Source of the DNA: Clostridium saccharobutylicum DSM 13864
GTDB lineage: Bacteria > Bacillota > Clostridia > Clostridiales > Clostridiaceae
Assembly (NCBI RefSeq): GCF_000473995.1
Contig: NC_022571.1
Span: 2,092,501 to 2,156,500 of the forward strand
Length of the DNA: 64,000 nucleotides
Direction of reading: 5' to 3'
Positions 55,763 to 64,000 of the stretch are shown here, piece by piece. Below the pieces are notes generated by a model. That model was not told where the DNA came from, did no database searches, and saw only the letters and a list, made by a program, of their open reading frames with translations. Position 1 is the stretch's first letter; every line of letters starts with the position of its first letter. A program made the position numbers and the translations under genes.

Positions 55763-56260
55763 ATGATAAAAAAACATTTAAACAAAATTATGGCTTTAGG
55801 TATAATTGCTGCATCAATAATTGCAATTAATCCAATAGGAGTTAATGCAGAGTGGAAGAGTGATTCTATAGGATGGTGGAATACAGAAGGAAGTTCGTAT
55901 TCCACTGGTTGGAAATTAATTGATGGGAATTGGTATTATTTTTATTCAAATGGATATATGGCACATGATACAGCTATTGAAGGATATTATTTAGGAAGTG
56001 GCGGTGCATGGACAAATTCAATAATTACTAAAGAACAGGCTGTACAAACGGTTTTAAATGATCATAAATACATAGATAAACCTAATGATAATGATATTAG
56101 CTTAGTAAAAATTTATAATAAAACATATTATCGTATTTATACTCATATTACTTACCCACTTACGGATTTCAACGGAGGTACAAAATATAGAACAGAGAGT
56201 GATACGACTGCGTATGTAGATATATATACTGGAAAATTATATTATGGAATGGAGAGTTAA
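55763..56260 (+). CDS. secreted protein with choline-binding-type repeats
   Basis: 165 aa. Signal peptide to about residue 29 (cleavage after V-N-A). Two to three aromatic cell-wall-binding repeats follow (S-I-G-W-W-N-T-E-G, then S-T-G-W-K-L-I-D-G-N-W-Y-Y-F, then G-Y-Y-L-G-S-G-G-A-W), as in choline-binding or related wall-anchoring proteins. The C-terminal ~75 residues (from T-K-E-Q-A-V) resemble a PepSY-like small domain ending A-Y-V-D-I-Y-T-G-K-L-Y. It should sit on the cell surface; role unknown. Start after TAGGGGGATAAAATA. Confidence 0.8.
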   Translation: MIKKHLNKIMALGIIAASIIAINPIGVNAEWKSDSIGWWNTEGSSYSTGWKLIDGNWYYFYSNGYMAHDTAIEGYYLGSGGAWTNSIITKEQAVQTVLNDHKYIDKPNDNDISLVKIYNKTYYRIYTHITYPLTDFNGGTKYRTESDTTAYVDIYTGKLYYGMES

Positions 56261-56353
56261 ACCATATTTTAGAGCAATGACTTTTAGTCTACCGCATTTA
56301 TATCTTAAATCCACATACTTCAGTAGGTAAGTAGTTTAATTGTAGCTGTTATT

Positions 56354-56382
56354 ATAGGTATATGAAAATAAATAGCAAGTCC
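56354..56382. repeat. family R repeat, left end only
   Basis: ATAGGTATATGAAAATAAAT then AGCAAGTCC matches the left terminus of the full family R elements; no right end is seen before the next gene. Confidence 0.55.
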
Positions 56383-56506
56383 AAAGCTTCTGTTGGAATA
56401 ATTTTTTGTAGAGTTAAGGATATAAATATGATACAATAAATTAATATTAATTATTAAATAATATTAGTAATTGATAGACTAAAATTGTATTTAGGAGAGG
56501 TATGCG

Positions 56507-57181
56507 ATGAAAACTGATTTATTAGAAAAAGGAGCAATATTACAAAGGGATAAAGAAACATATGCAATTGCCCCACATTTAACTGCTGGAATTGTAACTC
56601 CAGATATTTTAAGAAATCTTGCAGATGTAGCTGAAAAATATAATGCAGCTGCAATTAAAGTTACAGGAGCTCAAAGGATTGCAATAGTTGGATTAAAAGA
56701 AGATGATTTAGATAATGTTTGGCAGGATCTAGGTATGGATCCAGGTGCTGCAGTAGGTTTATGTGTAAGAAGCATAAAAGTATGTCCAGGAACTACTTTC
56801 TGTAAAAGAGGGCTTCAAGATTCAGTAGCAGTTGGATCAAAATTGGATAGCTTATATCATGGAAAGGAATTACCTAATAAATTAAAAATGGGAGTAAGCG
56901 GTTGTCCACATAGCTGTGCAGATAGTGCATTTAAGGATATAGGATTAATAGGAAGTGGAAAAGGATGGATGTTTTATGTTGGCGGAAAAGGTGGAGCTAA
57001 GCCAAGAATAGCAGATAGAATAGCACTTTGTATATCAGAAGAAAAGATATATGATTTAATTGAAAAAGTTATTCAAGTATATGGTGAAAATGCAACTAAT
57101 AGAGAAAGATTAGGAGATTATATAGATAGAGTAGGATTAGATGAGTTCAAAGGACAAATAGATCTTAATAGTTATTTATAA
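56507..57181 (+). CDS. small siroheme/4Fe-4S nitrite-sulfite reductase-like protein
   Basis: 224 aa. The ferredoxin-like half domain of nitrite/sulfite reductases (about 15-80) is followed by the cluster-binding part: C-P-G-T-T-F-C (about 93-99) and G-C-P-H-S-C-A (about 130-136), giving the four Cys that hold a 4Fe-4S cluster bridged to siroheme. Much shorter than assimilatory enzymes (about 500 aa), matching the small sulfite reductase-like proteins of anaerobes. Physiological substrate uncertain; no partner flavoprotein or sulfate genes adjoin. Start after TTAGGAGAGGTATGCG. Confidence 0.85.
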   Translation: MKTDLLEKGAILQRDKETYAIAPHLTAGIVTPDILRNLADVAEKYNAAAIKVTGAQRIAIVGLKEDDLDNVWQDLGMDPGAAVGLCVRSIKVCPGTTFCKRGLQDSVAVGSKLDSLYHGKELPNKLKMGVSGCPHSCADSAFKDIGLIGSGKGWMFYVGGKGGAKPRIADRIALCISEEKIYDLIEKVIQVYGENATNRERLGDYIDRVGLDEFKGQIDLNSYL

Positions 57182-57225
57182 AATTAAACTTTTCAGACGG
57201 AGTTTTATATAGGGTTCCGCAATGA

Positions 57226-57500
57226 GAATAGAGCTTAGGTGAATACGAGCCGAAATTAGATACATATTTGTTCTATAAGACTATGAAAATTTCTAAATGT
57301 GATGTTGTCCCATTTCTGTATGCTCCCAATATAAAAGCTCACAGAGAAAGTTCGAATAACGAAATATAAAATTTCGATTCTCACTTTTGTGACAAGCAGT
57401 AAATGGAGCAACTTCACATTTAGAAGCTAAAAAGCTTATTTTCAAAGGCCTATTACATAAAAATGCATGGAATTTCTAGTATGAGAACACATTCTAATTA
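57226..57500. repeat. family P repeat, diverged copy P4
   Basis: Left end TAGAGCTTAGGTGAATACGA then GCCGAAATTAGATAC. Central arms TTTCTAAATGTGATGTTGT / GCAACTTCACATTTAGAAG (about 57290-57309, 57408-57426). A different inner loop (with TTCGAATAACGAAATATAAA) makes it longer than P1-P3. It fills the gap between the siroheme protein and the convergent permease-prefix gene. Confidence 0.65.
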
Positions 57501-57542
57501 TAAGTCTGATTCTTAAATTGGATATCTATATTCCATCTGAGC

Positions 57543-58532
57543 TTAGTGTGATATGTTTTTATTGAACAAATTATAAGTTCTAGCAAAAGTACGAAATAAA
57601 ATACCTGTAATTGGATAGACAATCCAACAAATAGACCAGCCATGGAATAATAATCCCCATATTAGGAAAACACAAGTTGCAAGAGAGAAAACAATCTTAG
57701 ATGTAGCTCTAATTATTTTGTTACTTTGTGCGTTTTCTGTATAATATTTATTTATCATTAACAATTTTTTATAAGCACGATCTGTAGAACCAAACCTAAT
57801 GAATAGAAATACTGCTATAGCAATAATTAATAGTAAAGCAAAGGCACCATAGTTTGAGCCAGTTGTACCAAACATATCACCAATTAAAACAGCTGTAGGG
57901 GATAATACACAAAGGCATACGCCTATAATCATAGCAATTTTTTTTGCAATTAGAGATTCCTGACGCTTCTTAGTTAATAGTGATTTTGTCATGTCATCAA
58001 TATGAAAATCACCACTATCAATAAATCTATATTTTTCAAATAAAGTTGTAGAATATATAAATAATGCTATTGCAGCAACTAAAAATACGAAGAAAAATAT
58101 AACAGGTAAATCCTCCTGGGTATTTTTTGAAAAAGCTTGAAAGATTATCTTATCATCAGCAAGCTGCTGTAATAAAATTATTAATGCGCTACCTAATAGG
58201 CAAAGTGATGCGCCAATGCCAACTAAAAAAGAAGCTTTTTTCTTTAAGGATACATACTCTTCAGCTTCCTCTAATGTGACAACTTTGAGATTTTTATTTT
58301 CATATTTATTTGTAAGGTCAATATCCATTTCATCTAATAATTCGTCGATATTCCCAAATTCGGAAATAACAATTCCAATAGCCTCATTTTCAGTTTTTCC
58401 TTGTGACTTTAGTTCGCTATACTTCTCTTCCATATTTAATAAAAGTTCATTTTTTAATCTAAGGATTTCTTCAGTTTTAGGCAATGCTTTAAACATGTTT
58501 TCTAGATAATTTTTAATAGTTTCCATCTTCAT
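57543..58532 (-). CDS. membrane protein with permease-prefix (DUF1700-like) domain
   Basis: 329 aa. The cytoplasmic N-terminal helical domain (about 1-75: L-E-N-M-F-K-A-L-P-K-T-E-E, then G-K-T-E-N-E-A-I-G-I-V-I-S-E-F-G) is the permease-prefix signature seen in many Firmicutes. About six to seven membrane spans follow in the remaining 230 residues. The start overlaps the end of a PadR gene by 20 nt, a pairing found widely, where PadR controls an envelope-stress or permease function. Actual transport role unknown. Ribosome site AAAGGAGTTAAATG lies inside the padR frame. Confidence 0.82.
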   Translation of the reverse strand: MKMETIKNYLENMFKALPKTEEILRLKNELLLNMEEKYSELKSQGKTENEAIGIVISEFGNIDELLDEMDIDLTNKYENKNLKVVTLEEAEEYVSLKKKASFLVGIGASLCLLGSALIILLQQLADDKIIFQAFSKNTQEDLPVIFFFVFLVAAIALFIYSTTLFEKYRFIDSGDFHIDDMTKSLLTKKRQESLIAKKIAMIIGVCLCVLSPTAVLIGDMFGTTGSNYGAFALLLIIAIAVFLFIRFGSTDRAYKKLLMINKYYTENAQSNKIIRATSKIVFSLATCVFLIWGLLFHGWSICWIVYPITGILFRTFARTYNLFNKNISH

Positions 58533-58857
58533 TTAACTCCTTTAAAAATTTATTGATAACATTTTTGGTTATTCTCCACTCATCACATTTTTCCTTATAG
58601 TATGCGATACCTGCTGGCGTAATTCGAAAATAAGTCCGTCGTTTTCCTTGGGTTTCTTCTCCATAGTATGATTCAATATATCCATTCTTCTCCATTCTGT
58701 TAAAAGCAGAATAAAGAGTAGTTTCTTTTATAATATATTGTTCATCTGAAATGGAACGGATGTTTTTTGAAATCTCATATCCATAGGAATCGCTCTGTAA
58801 AAGGAGACTGAGTATAATAGTGTCATTATAACCCCGTATAACATCACTGCTAATCAA
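58513..58857 (-). CDS. PadR-family regulator (short type)
   Basis: 114 aa, the short PadR subfamily 2 form: L-L-Q-S-D-S-Y-G-Y-E-I near residue 17 and E-T-T-L-Y-S-A-F-N-R-M-E-K-N-G-Y-I near 39 form the winged helix, with one C-terminal dimerisation helix (about 85-110). It overlaps the permease-prefix gene by 20 nt, so the two are translated from one message. A long inverted repeat covers its promoter, indicating autoregulation. Start after AAAGGAGGAATACATTTG at about 8 nt. Confidence 0.9.
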   Translation of the reverse strand: MISSDVIRGYNDTIILSLLLQSDSYGYEISKNIRSISDEQYIIKETTLYSAFNRMEKNGYIESYYGEETQGKRRTYFRITPAGIAYYKEKCDEWRITKNVINKFLKELNEDGNY

Positions 58858-58880
58858 ATGTATTCCTCCTTTATATAATT

Positions 58881-58936
58881 ATTACTTCATCTGTCGTAGT
58901 AAAGTATAACACGATTACTACGACAGGTAAAGTAAT
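58881..58936 (-). promoter_or_regulatory. padR promoter embedded in a long inverted repeat
   Basis: CTGTCGTAGTAA (58891-58902) / TTACTACGACAG (58915-58926), perfect 12-bp arms, extended by ATTACTT (58881-58887) / AAGTAAT (58930-58936). The minus-strand -10 TATACT (58908-58903) sits in the central 12 nt with a TTTACC -35 at 58931-58926. An operator around the -10 predicts tight autorepression. Confidence 0.78.
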
Positions 58937-59113
58937 TTGGAAAAATTTATTTATAGTTAGTCATACAAAGTATTAGTTCAATTTAAGTTTCACATAATTT
59001 ATCTTTACAATAATTTTAGATTTGAGGGTATCATATGATACGGAATTTATACTAGAGGTGTAATATAATACGTATAAGAAACAAATGATAATGAATATCA
59101 AAGGAGTTGCGTT

Positions 59114-62100
59114 ATGAACAAATTAGGAATAGATATTGGTTATTCAACATTCAAGTACGTTTATTTAGATAGTAATAACAATTTAATTGAAAGTAATTAC
59201 ATATTTCATAAAGGAAATATAAATAAATATTATAGTGAATTAATTGAGAAAATTAAAGCAAATAATAAAGAAAAAAATATAATCCTTGGAATAACAGGAA
59301 GTCTATCATCAAGGATCAATTTGAGCAAAGAATATCGTATTAATAATAGCATTTCTCTTATTGAAGGAGCGTTATTTAAAAATAAAACTACTAAAGCTAT
59401 TATTGAATTAGGTGCTCAGGAAACAAAATATATAACAGATATTGAAAATAAAAATATGAAATTCTTTATGAATACAAGCTGCGCAGCTGGGACAGGTTCC
59501 TTTTTAGAGGAACAGGCTTCGAGATTAAGTATTGAGATAAAAGATATATCATCTTATATAGACAAGGCTACAGAAATTCCGAGAATAGCTGGAAGATGCA
59601 GTGTTTTCTCGAAAACTGATATGATACATCATATGCAGGATGGAGTAAAGGTAGAGGATATATTACAAGGCTTATGTTATGCACTTGTTCGAAATTATAA
59701 AGCTAATGTTCTTCAAAAAAATATTCTTAATAAGCCAATTATGCTTTCGGGAGGAGTAATAAATAATAAAGGAGTAGTAAAGGCTTTAAAAGATATATTA
59801 AAGCTAGAGGAAGAAGATATTATAATTGAAGAAAACTTTGAACTACTCACATGCTTTGGGGCTTCTAAGATAGCCGAAGAAAAAGGACTTATTATAGATA
59901 TTAATGAACTTAATTCTTCTGATAAATTGATTATTGAAAAATCAAAAAATAACTTATATGAAAAGTTAGATAGGTTTGGAGCAAAGGATAGTTTAGATAA
60001 GCATAATTGTATAAATAATAATGCAAAAGAAGGTTACTTAGGCGTTGATGTTGGATCAACAAGCATAAATTTTGTTGTTATTGATGATGCTAACAACGTG
60101 ATTGATTATATCTATACTAAAACAAATGGAAGACCAAAAGAAGTTGTAACAGAATATTTAAATATATTAAAGGAAAGACTAGGCCAAGATTTTAAATTTA
60201 AAGGTATAGGTACTACAGGCTCAGGTAGAGAGTATATTGGAAAATTAATTAATGCAGATTTAGTTGTAAATGAAATTACAGCACAAGCAGAAGGAGCTGT
60301 AAATGTATGTAGTGATGTTGATACAATATTTGAAATTGGGGGCCAGGATTCAAAATACATATGTATAGAAAATAAACTTGTAAAAGACTTTGAAATGAAT
60401 AAAATATGTGCGGCTGGAACGGGAGCTTTTATTGAAGAGCAGATCAAGAAACTTGGAATAAGTCTTGATGAGTTTGGAAAGGTAGCTTTAGAGGGTGACA
60501 GTCCTTGCAACTTAGGAGATAGGTGTACTGTTTTTATTGAAGGCAACATAGGTAAAGCTATCGGAGAAGGTGAAAGCATTGAAAATATTTCAGCAGGCCT
60601 TGCTTATTCAATAGTAAAAAATTACTTGAACAGAGTTGTCTCTAATAGACCAATTGGAAATAAAATATTTCTTCAAGGTGGAATAGCTCATAATCAAGCG
60701 GTAGTAAATGCTTTTAGAGCTTTACTTAACAAAGAAATTATTGTTCCAGAATTTTTCAGTGTTACAGGTGCCTTAGGAACAGCAGTATTAACAAAGGAAA
60801 GCATTAAAAATAATGAGAAATATAAAAAACAAAATAGTAGTGTAGATTATTCAAATAAAGGTGAAAAATACTTATTAGATGGATATATAACAAATAAAGA
60901 TATTAATAAAAAGACAATAGGGATACCAAGAGTATTATTTCTTAATAAGATGTTCCCGATGTTTAATGAGATATTTAAAAAGTTAGGATACAATGTTTTA
61001 CTTTCAGATGCAACTAATGAAGAGATAATTGGATTAAGTGAAGAATATTCTTTTGAAGAAACTTGCTTCCCAGTTAAATTAATAAATGGACATGTGGCTT
61101 GGCTTTTAGATAAAAAGGTTGATTATATATTTCTTCCACACCTTTATACTATGAAGCATGCCGGGTCAGATGTAAGAGAAGATTATGCATGTGTATATAT
61201 GCAGGCTTCACCAAAGATAATTGAAAATGTATTTAATTTAGAAGAAAAAAACATTAAATTAATATCACCTGTGTTATCCTTTAATTTTGGAAAACAATAT
61301 ATGATTAAAACCTTATTAGGATTAGGAAAAGAACTTGGAAAAAATAAAATAGAAACAGCTGCCGCAGTAATGTCTGGTATGAAAAAGTTTATGAATTATG
61401 AAAAGAATCTTGAGTCACTCGGAACTGAAGTTTTAAAGAATGTAGACAAAGATGAAAAAGTATTTGTAATGATAAGCAGAGTATATAACATAGTAGATCC
61501 AGCATTAAATATGGGTATAGAAAATGAATTAAAGAAGCGTGGATACAAGGTGCTTCATTTAACTCATCTTGAAGCTTCAGAAATGAATATAGGAGAGGAA
61601 TATTCAAATATGTACTGGCCTTTTGGACAGCATATAATAACTGGTGCAAAAATTATAAAAAACCATAAAAATTTATTTCCTATATATATAACTAATCATG
61701 GATGTGGTCCAGACACAATATTAACTCATTATTTTAAAAAGGAAATGGGAAGTAAGCCTTATTTACATATAGAAGTAGATGAACATTCTTCAAAAGTTGG
61801 AGTAATTACAAGGGTAGAGGCATTTATTAATTCAATTAAAAATTATGAAAGTAATGAACTGTTGGTAAAGGAAATAGGCTTAGTTAATGAGGCTGATAAG
61901 ACTAAAGAACTTTGGGTAGTCAATGATGCCAATGTAGATAAAGAATTTGATGTACTTAATCGAGTTAATGTAGTTAAAGAACTTGAAATGGCTAATGAAG
62001 TTAATTTAGTTAATAAAATTGAAGATTTCAGTGATGAAATAGAAGTTGAAAATGAGATGATAATTCCGTATATGTATCCATTCAGCCATATATTAAAAGC

Positions 62101-63106
62101 TTTTTTAGAAAGAAAAAATAAAAAGGTTACAATATTAGAACCTGTAAGTGAAAGTACAATTGAAATAGGAAAGCAGTTTTCAAGAGGAAAAGAATATTTC
62201 TCATTAACTGGCTTAATAGCTGAAGTTATAAATAAAATTAAGGATAGTAACAATGAATATACATTGTACCTTCCAACAGATGAAGGAAGTGAGACCTTCG
62301 GTCAGTATGGAAAACTTATACAATACAAAGCCTTAGAATGTGGTAAAAAATTAAAGCTTGAAGCGCCTTTTATAGAAGATTTCTTGGGCAATAAAGATTT
62401 TGGATTAGAATTCTTTAAAGCATTGGTAATTGGAGACTTAATAAATAGACTACATGAAAATAAAAAAGAAGAGCATTTAGATGATTTAATAAAAGCAATA
62501 AAAAATTATGAGATGTCAGATATATATTTTGATGAAAAATTGAGAAAGTTAAATGATGACATATCTAATGAAGAAAAAAGAAAGAAATTACTTATAATAG
62601 GAGAAGCCTTAGTAGTAAATAAGGAATATTTAAACAATAACCTCATAAGAAGATTGAATAAAAATTATGATATGGTAAAGCAGCCATTGGCGGAAGAGTT
62701 ATATATGCTTTATAAAGATTTTAGTATTAAGAGAAATAAAACTAATAAGCAATATATAAAATTATTAGATGAGGCAAAAATAATTATTAACAAGGTTAAT
62801 TTAGCTTTGAGTGAAAAATCTCCATTTAATAAGGATATTGATAAGCTTAATGAAATATTAAAAGATAAACTCCCACAGTATGCAGGAGGGAGTGGAAGAT
62901 ACAGGTTTGCTAAATTACTCACAGCAGAAAACGTTGATGGAATTATTGTTGTAAGCTCAATGTATGAAAATACAGCTACAATATTAAAAATGTTAAGAGA
63001 GAAGTATAAAGAAGAAGTAAAAGTTCCTGTATTAGATTTATATTTTGATAGTAACATAAACAAAAATAATGAAGAATTAATAGAAACTTTTACAGCCTAT
63101 TTATAA
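59114..63106 (+). CDS. two-module acyl-CoA dehydratase-type activase (BadF/HgdC-like) with DUF2229
   Basis: 1330 aa. Two ASKHA ATPase modules: G-I-D-I-G-Y-S-T (residue 5) with C-A-A-G-T-G-S-F and R-C-S-V-F, and G-V-D-V-G-S-T-S (about 311) with C-A-A-G-T-G-A-F and R-C-T-V-F. In HgdC-type activators the two Cys of each module bind a 4Fe-4S cluster at the dimer interface; here both modules keep them. From about 600 to the end is a DUF2229-like region (G-I-P-R-V-L, E-E-T-C-F-P-V-K) resembling a dehydratase subunit. A Val/Asn/Lys/Glu-rich linker spans about 918-975. The family injects a high-energy electron into partner enzymes; no partner is adjacent. Start after AAAGGAGTTGCGTT. Confidence 0.9.
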   Translation: MNKLGIDIGYSTFKYVYLDSNNNLIESNYIFHKGNINKYYSELIEKIKANNKEKNIILGITGSLSSRINLSKEYRINNSISLIEGALFKNKTTKAIIELGAQETKYITDIENKNMKFFMNTSCAAGTGSFLEEQASRLSIEIKDISSYIDKATEIPRIAGRCSVFSKTDMIHHMQDGVKVEDILQGLCYALVRNYKANVLQKNILNKPIMLSGGVINNKGVVKALKDILKLEEEDIIIEENFELLTCFGASKIAEEKGLIIDINELNSSDKLIIEKSKNNLYEKLDRFGAKDSLDKHNCINNNAKEGYLGVDVGSTSINFVVIDDANNVIDYIYTKTNGRPKEVVTEYLNILKERLGQDFKFKGIGTTGSGREYIGKLINADLVVNEITAQAEGAVNVCSDVDTIFEIGGQDSKYICIENKLVKDFEMNKICAAGTGAFIEEQIKKLGISLDEFGKVALEGDSPCNLGDRCTVFIEGNIGKAIGEGESIENISAGLAYSIVKNYLNRVVSNRPIGNKIFLQGGIAHNQAVVNAFRALLNKEIIVPEFFSVTGALGTAVLTKESIKNNEKYKKQNSSVDYSNKGEKYLLDGYITNKDINKKTIGIPRVLFLNKMFPMFNEIFKKLGYNVLLSDATNEEIIGLSEEYSFEETCFPVKLINGHVAWLLDKKVDYIFLPHLYTMKHAGSDVREDYACVYMQASPKIIENVFNLEEKNIKLISPVLSFNFGKQYMIKTLLGLGKELGKNKIETAAAVMSGMKKFMNYEKNLESLGTEVLKNVDKDEKVFVMISRVYNIVDPALNMGIENELKKRGYKVLHLTHLEASEMNIGEEYSNMYWPFGQHIITGAKIIKNHKNLFPIYITNHGCGPDTILTHYFKKEMGSKPYLHIEVDEHSSKVGVITRVEAFINSIKNYESNELLVKEIGLVNEADKTKELWVVNDANVDKEFDVLNRVNVVKELEMANEVNLVNKIEDFSDEIEVENEMIIPYMYPFSHILKAFLERKNKKVTILEPVSESTIEIGKQFSRGKEYFSLTGLIAEVINKIKDSNNEYTLYLPTDEGSETFGQYGKLIQYKALECGKKLKLEAPFIEDFLGNKDFGLEFFKALVIGDLINRLHENKKEEHLDDLIKAIKNYEMSDIYFDEKLRKLNDDISNEEKRKKLLIIGEALVVNKEYLNNNLIRRLNKNYDMVKQPLAEELYMLYKDFSIKRNKTNKQYIKLLDEAKIIINKVNLALSEKSPFNKDIDKLNEILKDKLPQYAGGSGRYRFAKLLTAENVDGIIVVSSMYENTATILKMLREKYKEEVKVPVLDLYFDSNINKNNEELIETFTAYL

Positions 63107-63211
63107 TAAATTTAAATAATGAAAATTTAGGAGGGTAAAAACTAGATTATAAATGAAAAGGAGAATCTAAAGTTCTTTATAGCTAACATTTCTGGTTGTA
63201 TATATGGCAAA

Positions 63212-63240
63212 AAAATAGATGGCTCTGAGCCATCTATTTT
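63212..63240. terminator. two-way terminator between convergent genes
   Basis: AAAATAGATGGCTC (63212-63225) / GAGCCATCTATTTT (63227-63240) with a one-base loop in the pairing as written. A-run before and T-run after serve both the activase and the ABC-F gene. Confidence 0.88.
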
Positions 63241-63291
63241 AATTGATAATGTAAGTAAATTTATCAAAACTACTCTTTTTTGTATATTAAT

Positions 63292-64000
63292 CTAAAGTAA
63301 TTTAATAACCGCTTCCAACTCTTCAGATAAAGCTTTTGCACGTTCAAAATCAGTATTTCTGAGAGATATGGCTATTTTCATTTCCAATTCTCTTTTCTTT
63401 TGTTCAATTTCTAAATAGTCTTTATCAAAATATTTCGCATAAATCATCTTTTTGAATTTTTTCATATTCATTTTTCTGATTGTTTTATTCTCAATAAGTA
63501 AAACATAATCTACGCAGTTTATTATAGAGTAGTAATCATGTGATATCATTAAAATTGCACCATTATATTTTTTTATGGCTTCTTCAAGGGCTAGTTGTGA
63601 ATATGTATCTAAATGGCTTGTTGGTTCATCTAAAAGCAGCATATTAGCTTTACTAGCAGAAATTTTAGCTAATTGAAGTATATTCTTTTCTCCGCCAGAT
63701 AAAGATTCTATTTTTTGGTTAAGTAGTTCCGGCTCAAAATCATAGTTTGAAATATAGCATTCAACATCATCATAAGTTTTAAATCCTGCATCTAGGAATT
63801 CTTCAAGTATTGTATTAGACTCATTTAAAATCTCGCTTTGAAGCTGTGATAAATAAGCTACTTCAATGTCAGAATCTATTTCAATAGCAGGATTATCATT
63901 TTTATAGATATCTTTTAGCAAAGTAGTTTTCCCAGTACCGTTTAATCCGATGATAGCTACTTTATCATTAGATTTAATCTCAAAGTTAACATTTTCTAAA
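63292..64000 (-). CDS. ABC-F family ATPase, C-terminal part (5' end outside window)
   Basis: The open frame continues past the window edge; about 236 codons are visible. The second nucleotide-binding domain is seen: Walker A G-L-N-G-T-G-K-T-T (about 63929-63955), signature L-S-G-G-E (near 63704), Walker B L-L-L-D-E-P-T-S-H-L-D and the H-loop S-H-D. A charged C-terminal helical extension follows. No membrane domain, as in ribosome-acting ABC-F proteins that protect against antibiotics or rescue stalled ribosomes. Subtype cannot be decided from this part. Confidence 0.88.
   Translation of the reverse strand, partial: LENVNFEIKSNDKVAIIGLNGTGKTTLLKDIYKNDNPAIEIDSDIEVAYLSQLQSEILNESNTILEEFLDAGFKTYDDVECYISNYDFEPELLNQKIESLSGGEKNILQLAKISASKANMLLLDEPTSHLDTYSQLALEEAIKKYNGAILMISHDYYSIINCVDYVLLIENKTIRKMNMKKFKKMIYAKYFDKDYLEIEQKKRELEMKIAISLRNTDFERAKALSEELEAVIKLL

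Overview
The window is a low-GC, Firmicutes-type chromosome segment. AGGAGG-like ribosome sites, a T-box leader, a clostridial rRNA/tRNA cluster, several chemoreceptors, an acyl-CoA dehydratase-type activase and an Etf-linked lactate operon all point to a saccharolytic, butyrate-type Clostridium sensu stricto (C. beijerinckii / C. butyricum-like). The species is inferred; no 16S gene is in view.

Layout. 1-2650: 3' two thirds of a 23S rRNA, tRNA-Asn, 5S rRNA, tRNA-Phe, -Asp, -Thr, -Glu and a terminator. 2.9-11.2 kb: an HECSH membrane protein, an ACS-type MFS carrier, a CycA-like permease, a KdgT-like permease divergent from a PadR regulator, and a D-lactate-type dehydrogenase. 11.8-26.6 kb: three chemoreceptors, an AraC/GH3 glucosidase pair with a GPH sugar symporter, two methyltransferases and a PPDK/PEP-synthase regulator. 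26.7-33.0 kb: asnB behind an Asn T-box, amtB behind a putative attenuator RNA, and a frameshifted tetR divergent from a MATE pump. 33.4-38.5 kb: two poorly characterised paired genes, a small membrane protein, a MarR/MFS drug-efflux pair and an orphan. 38.8-46.3 kb: a secreted GH28 pectinase, an mgtA relic, very small ORFs, a sensor kinase broken by an internal deletion, then GNAT + a membrane protein with a (Ser-Ser-Cys) tail + a radical SAM/SPASM enzyme, and an IS256-type relic. 46.6-53.0 kb: etfB-etfA-lactate permease-FAD lactate dehydrogenase-acyl-CoA dehydrogenase. 53.0-54.0 kb: an island made almost wholly of palindromic repeats. 54.0-64.0 kb: a hydroxyacid dehydrogenase, a choline-binding-type secreted protein, a small siroheme reductase, a PadR/permease-prefix pair, a giant two-module activase and the 3' part of an ABC-F gene.

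How it fits together. The cell takes up and degrades plant sugars (GH28, GH3, GPH and KdgT carriers), senses its surroundings (three MCPs), assimilates nitrogen (AmtB, AsnB, CycA), and can oxidise lactate with electrons passed through EtfAB, probably to a crotonyl/butyryl-CoA step. Control can be read directly in several promoters: ATGT-N8-ACAT operators at padR/kdgT, ATGAG-N6-CTCAT at tetR/MATE, and an ATTGGT-N3-ACCAAT operator before the lactate operon.

Most novel: (1) the Cys-tail membrane protein translationally coupled to a radical SAM/SPASM enzyme, a candidate peptide-modification system; (2) two families of palindromic, MITE-like intergenic repeats, one copy of which is inserted inside a copy of the other with a TAA duplication; (3) the attenuator-like RNA ahead of amtB. 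All functional calls come from reading the sequence; no database search was run.
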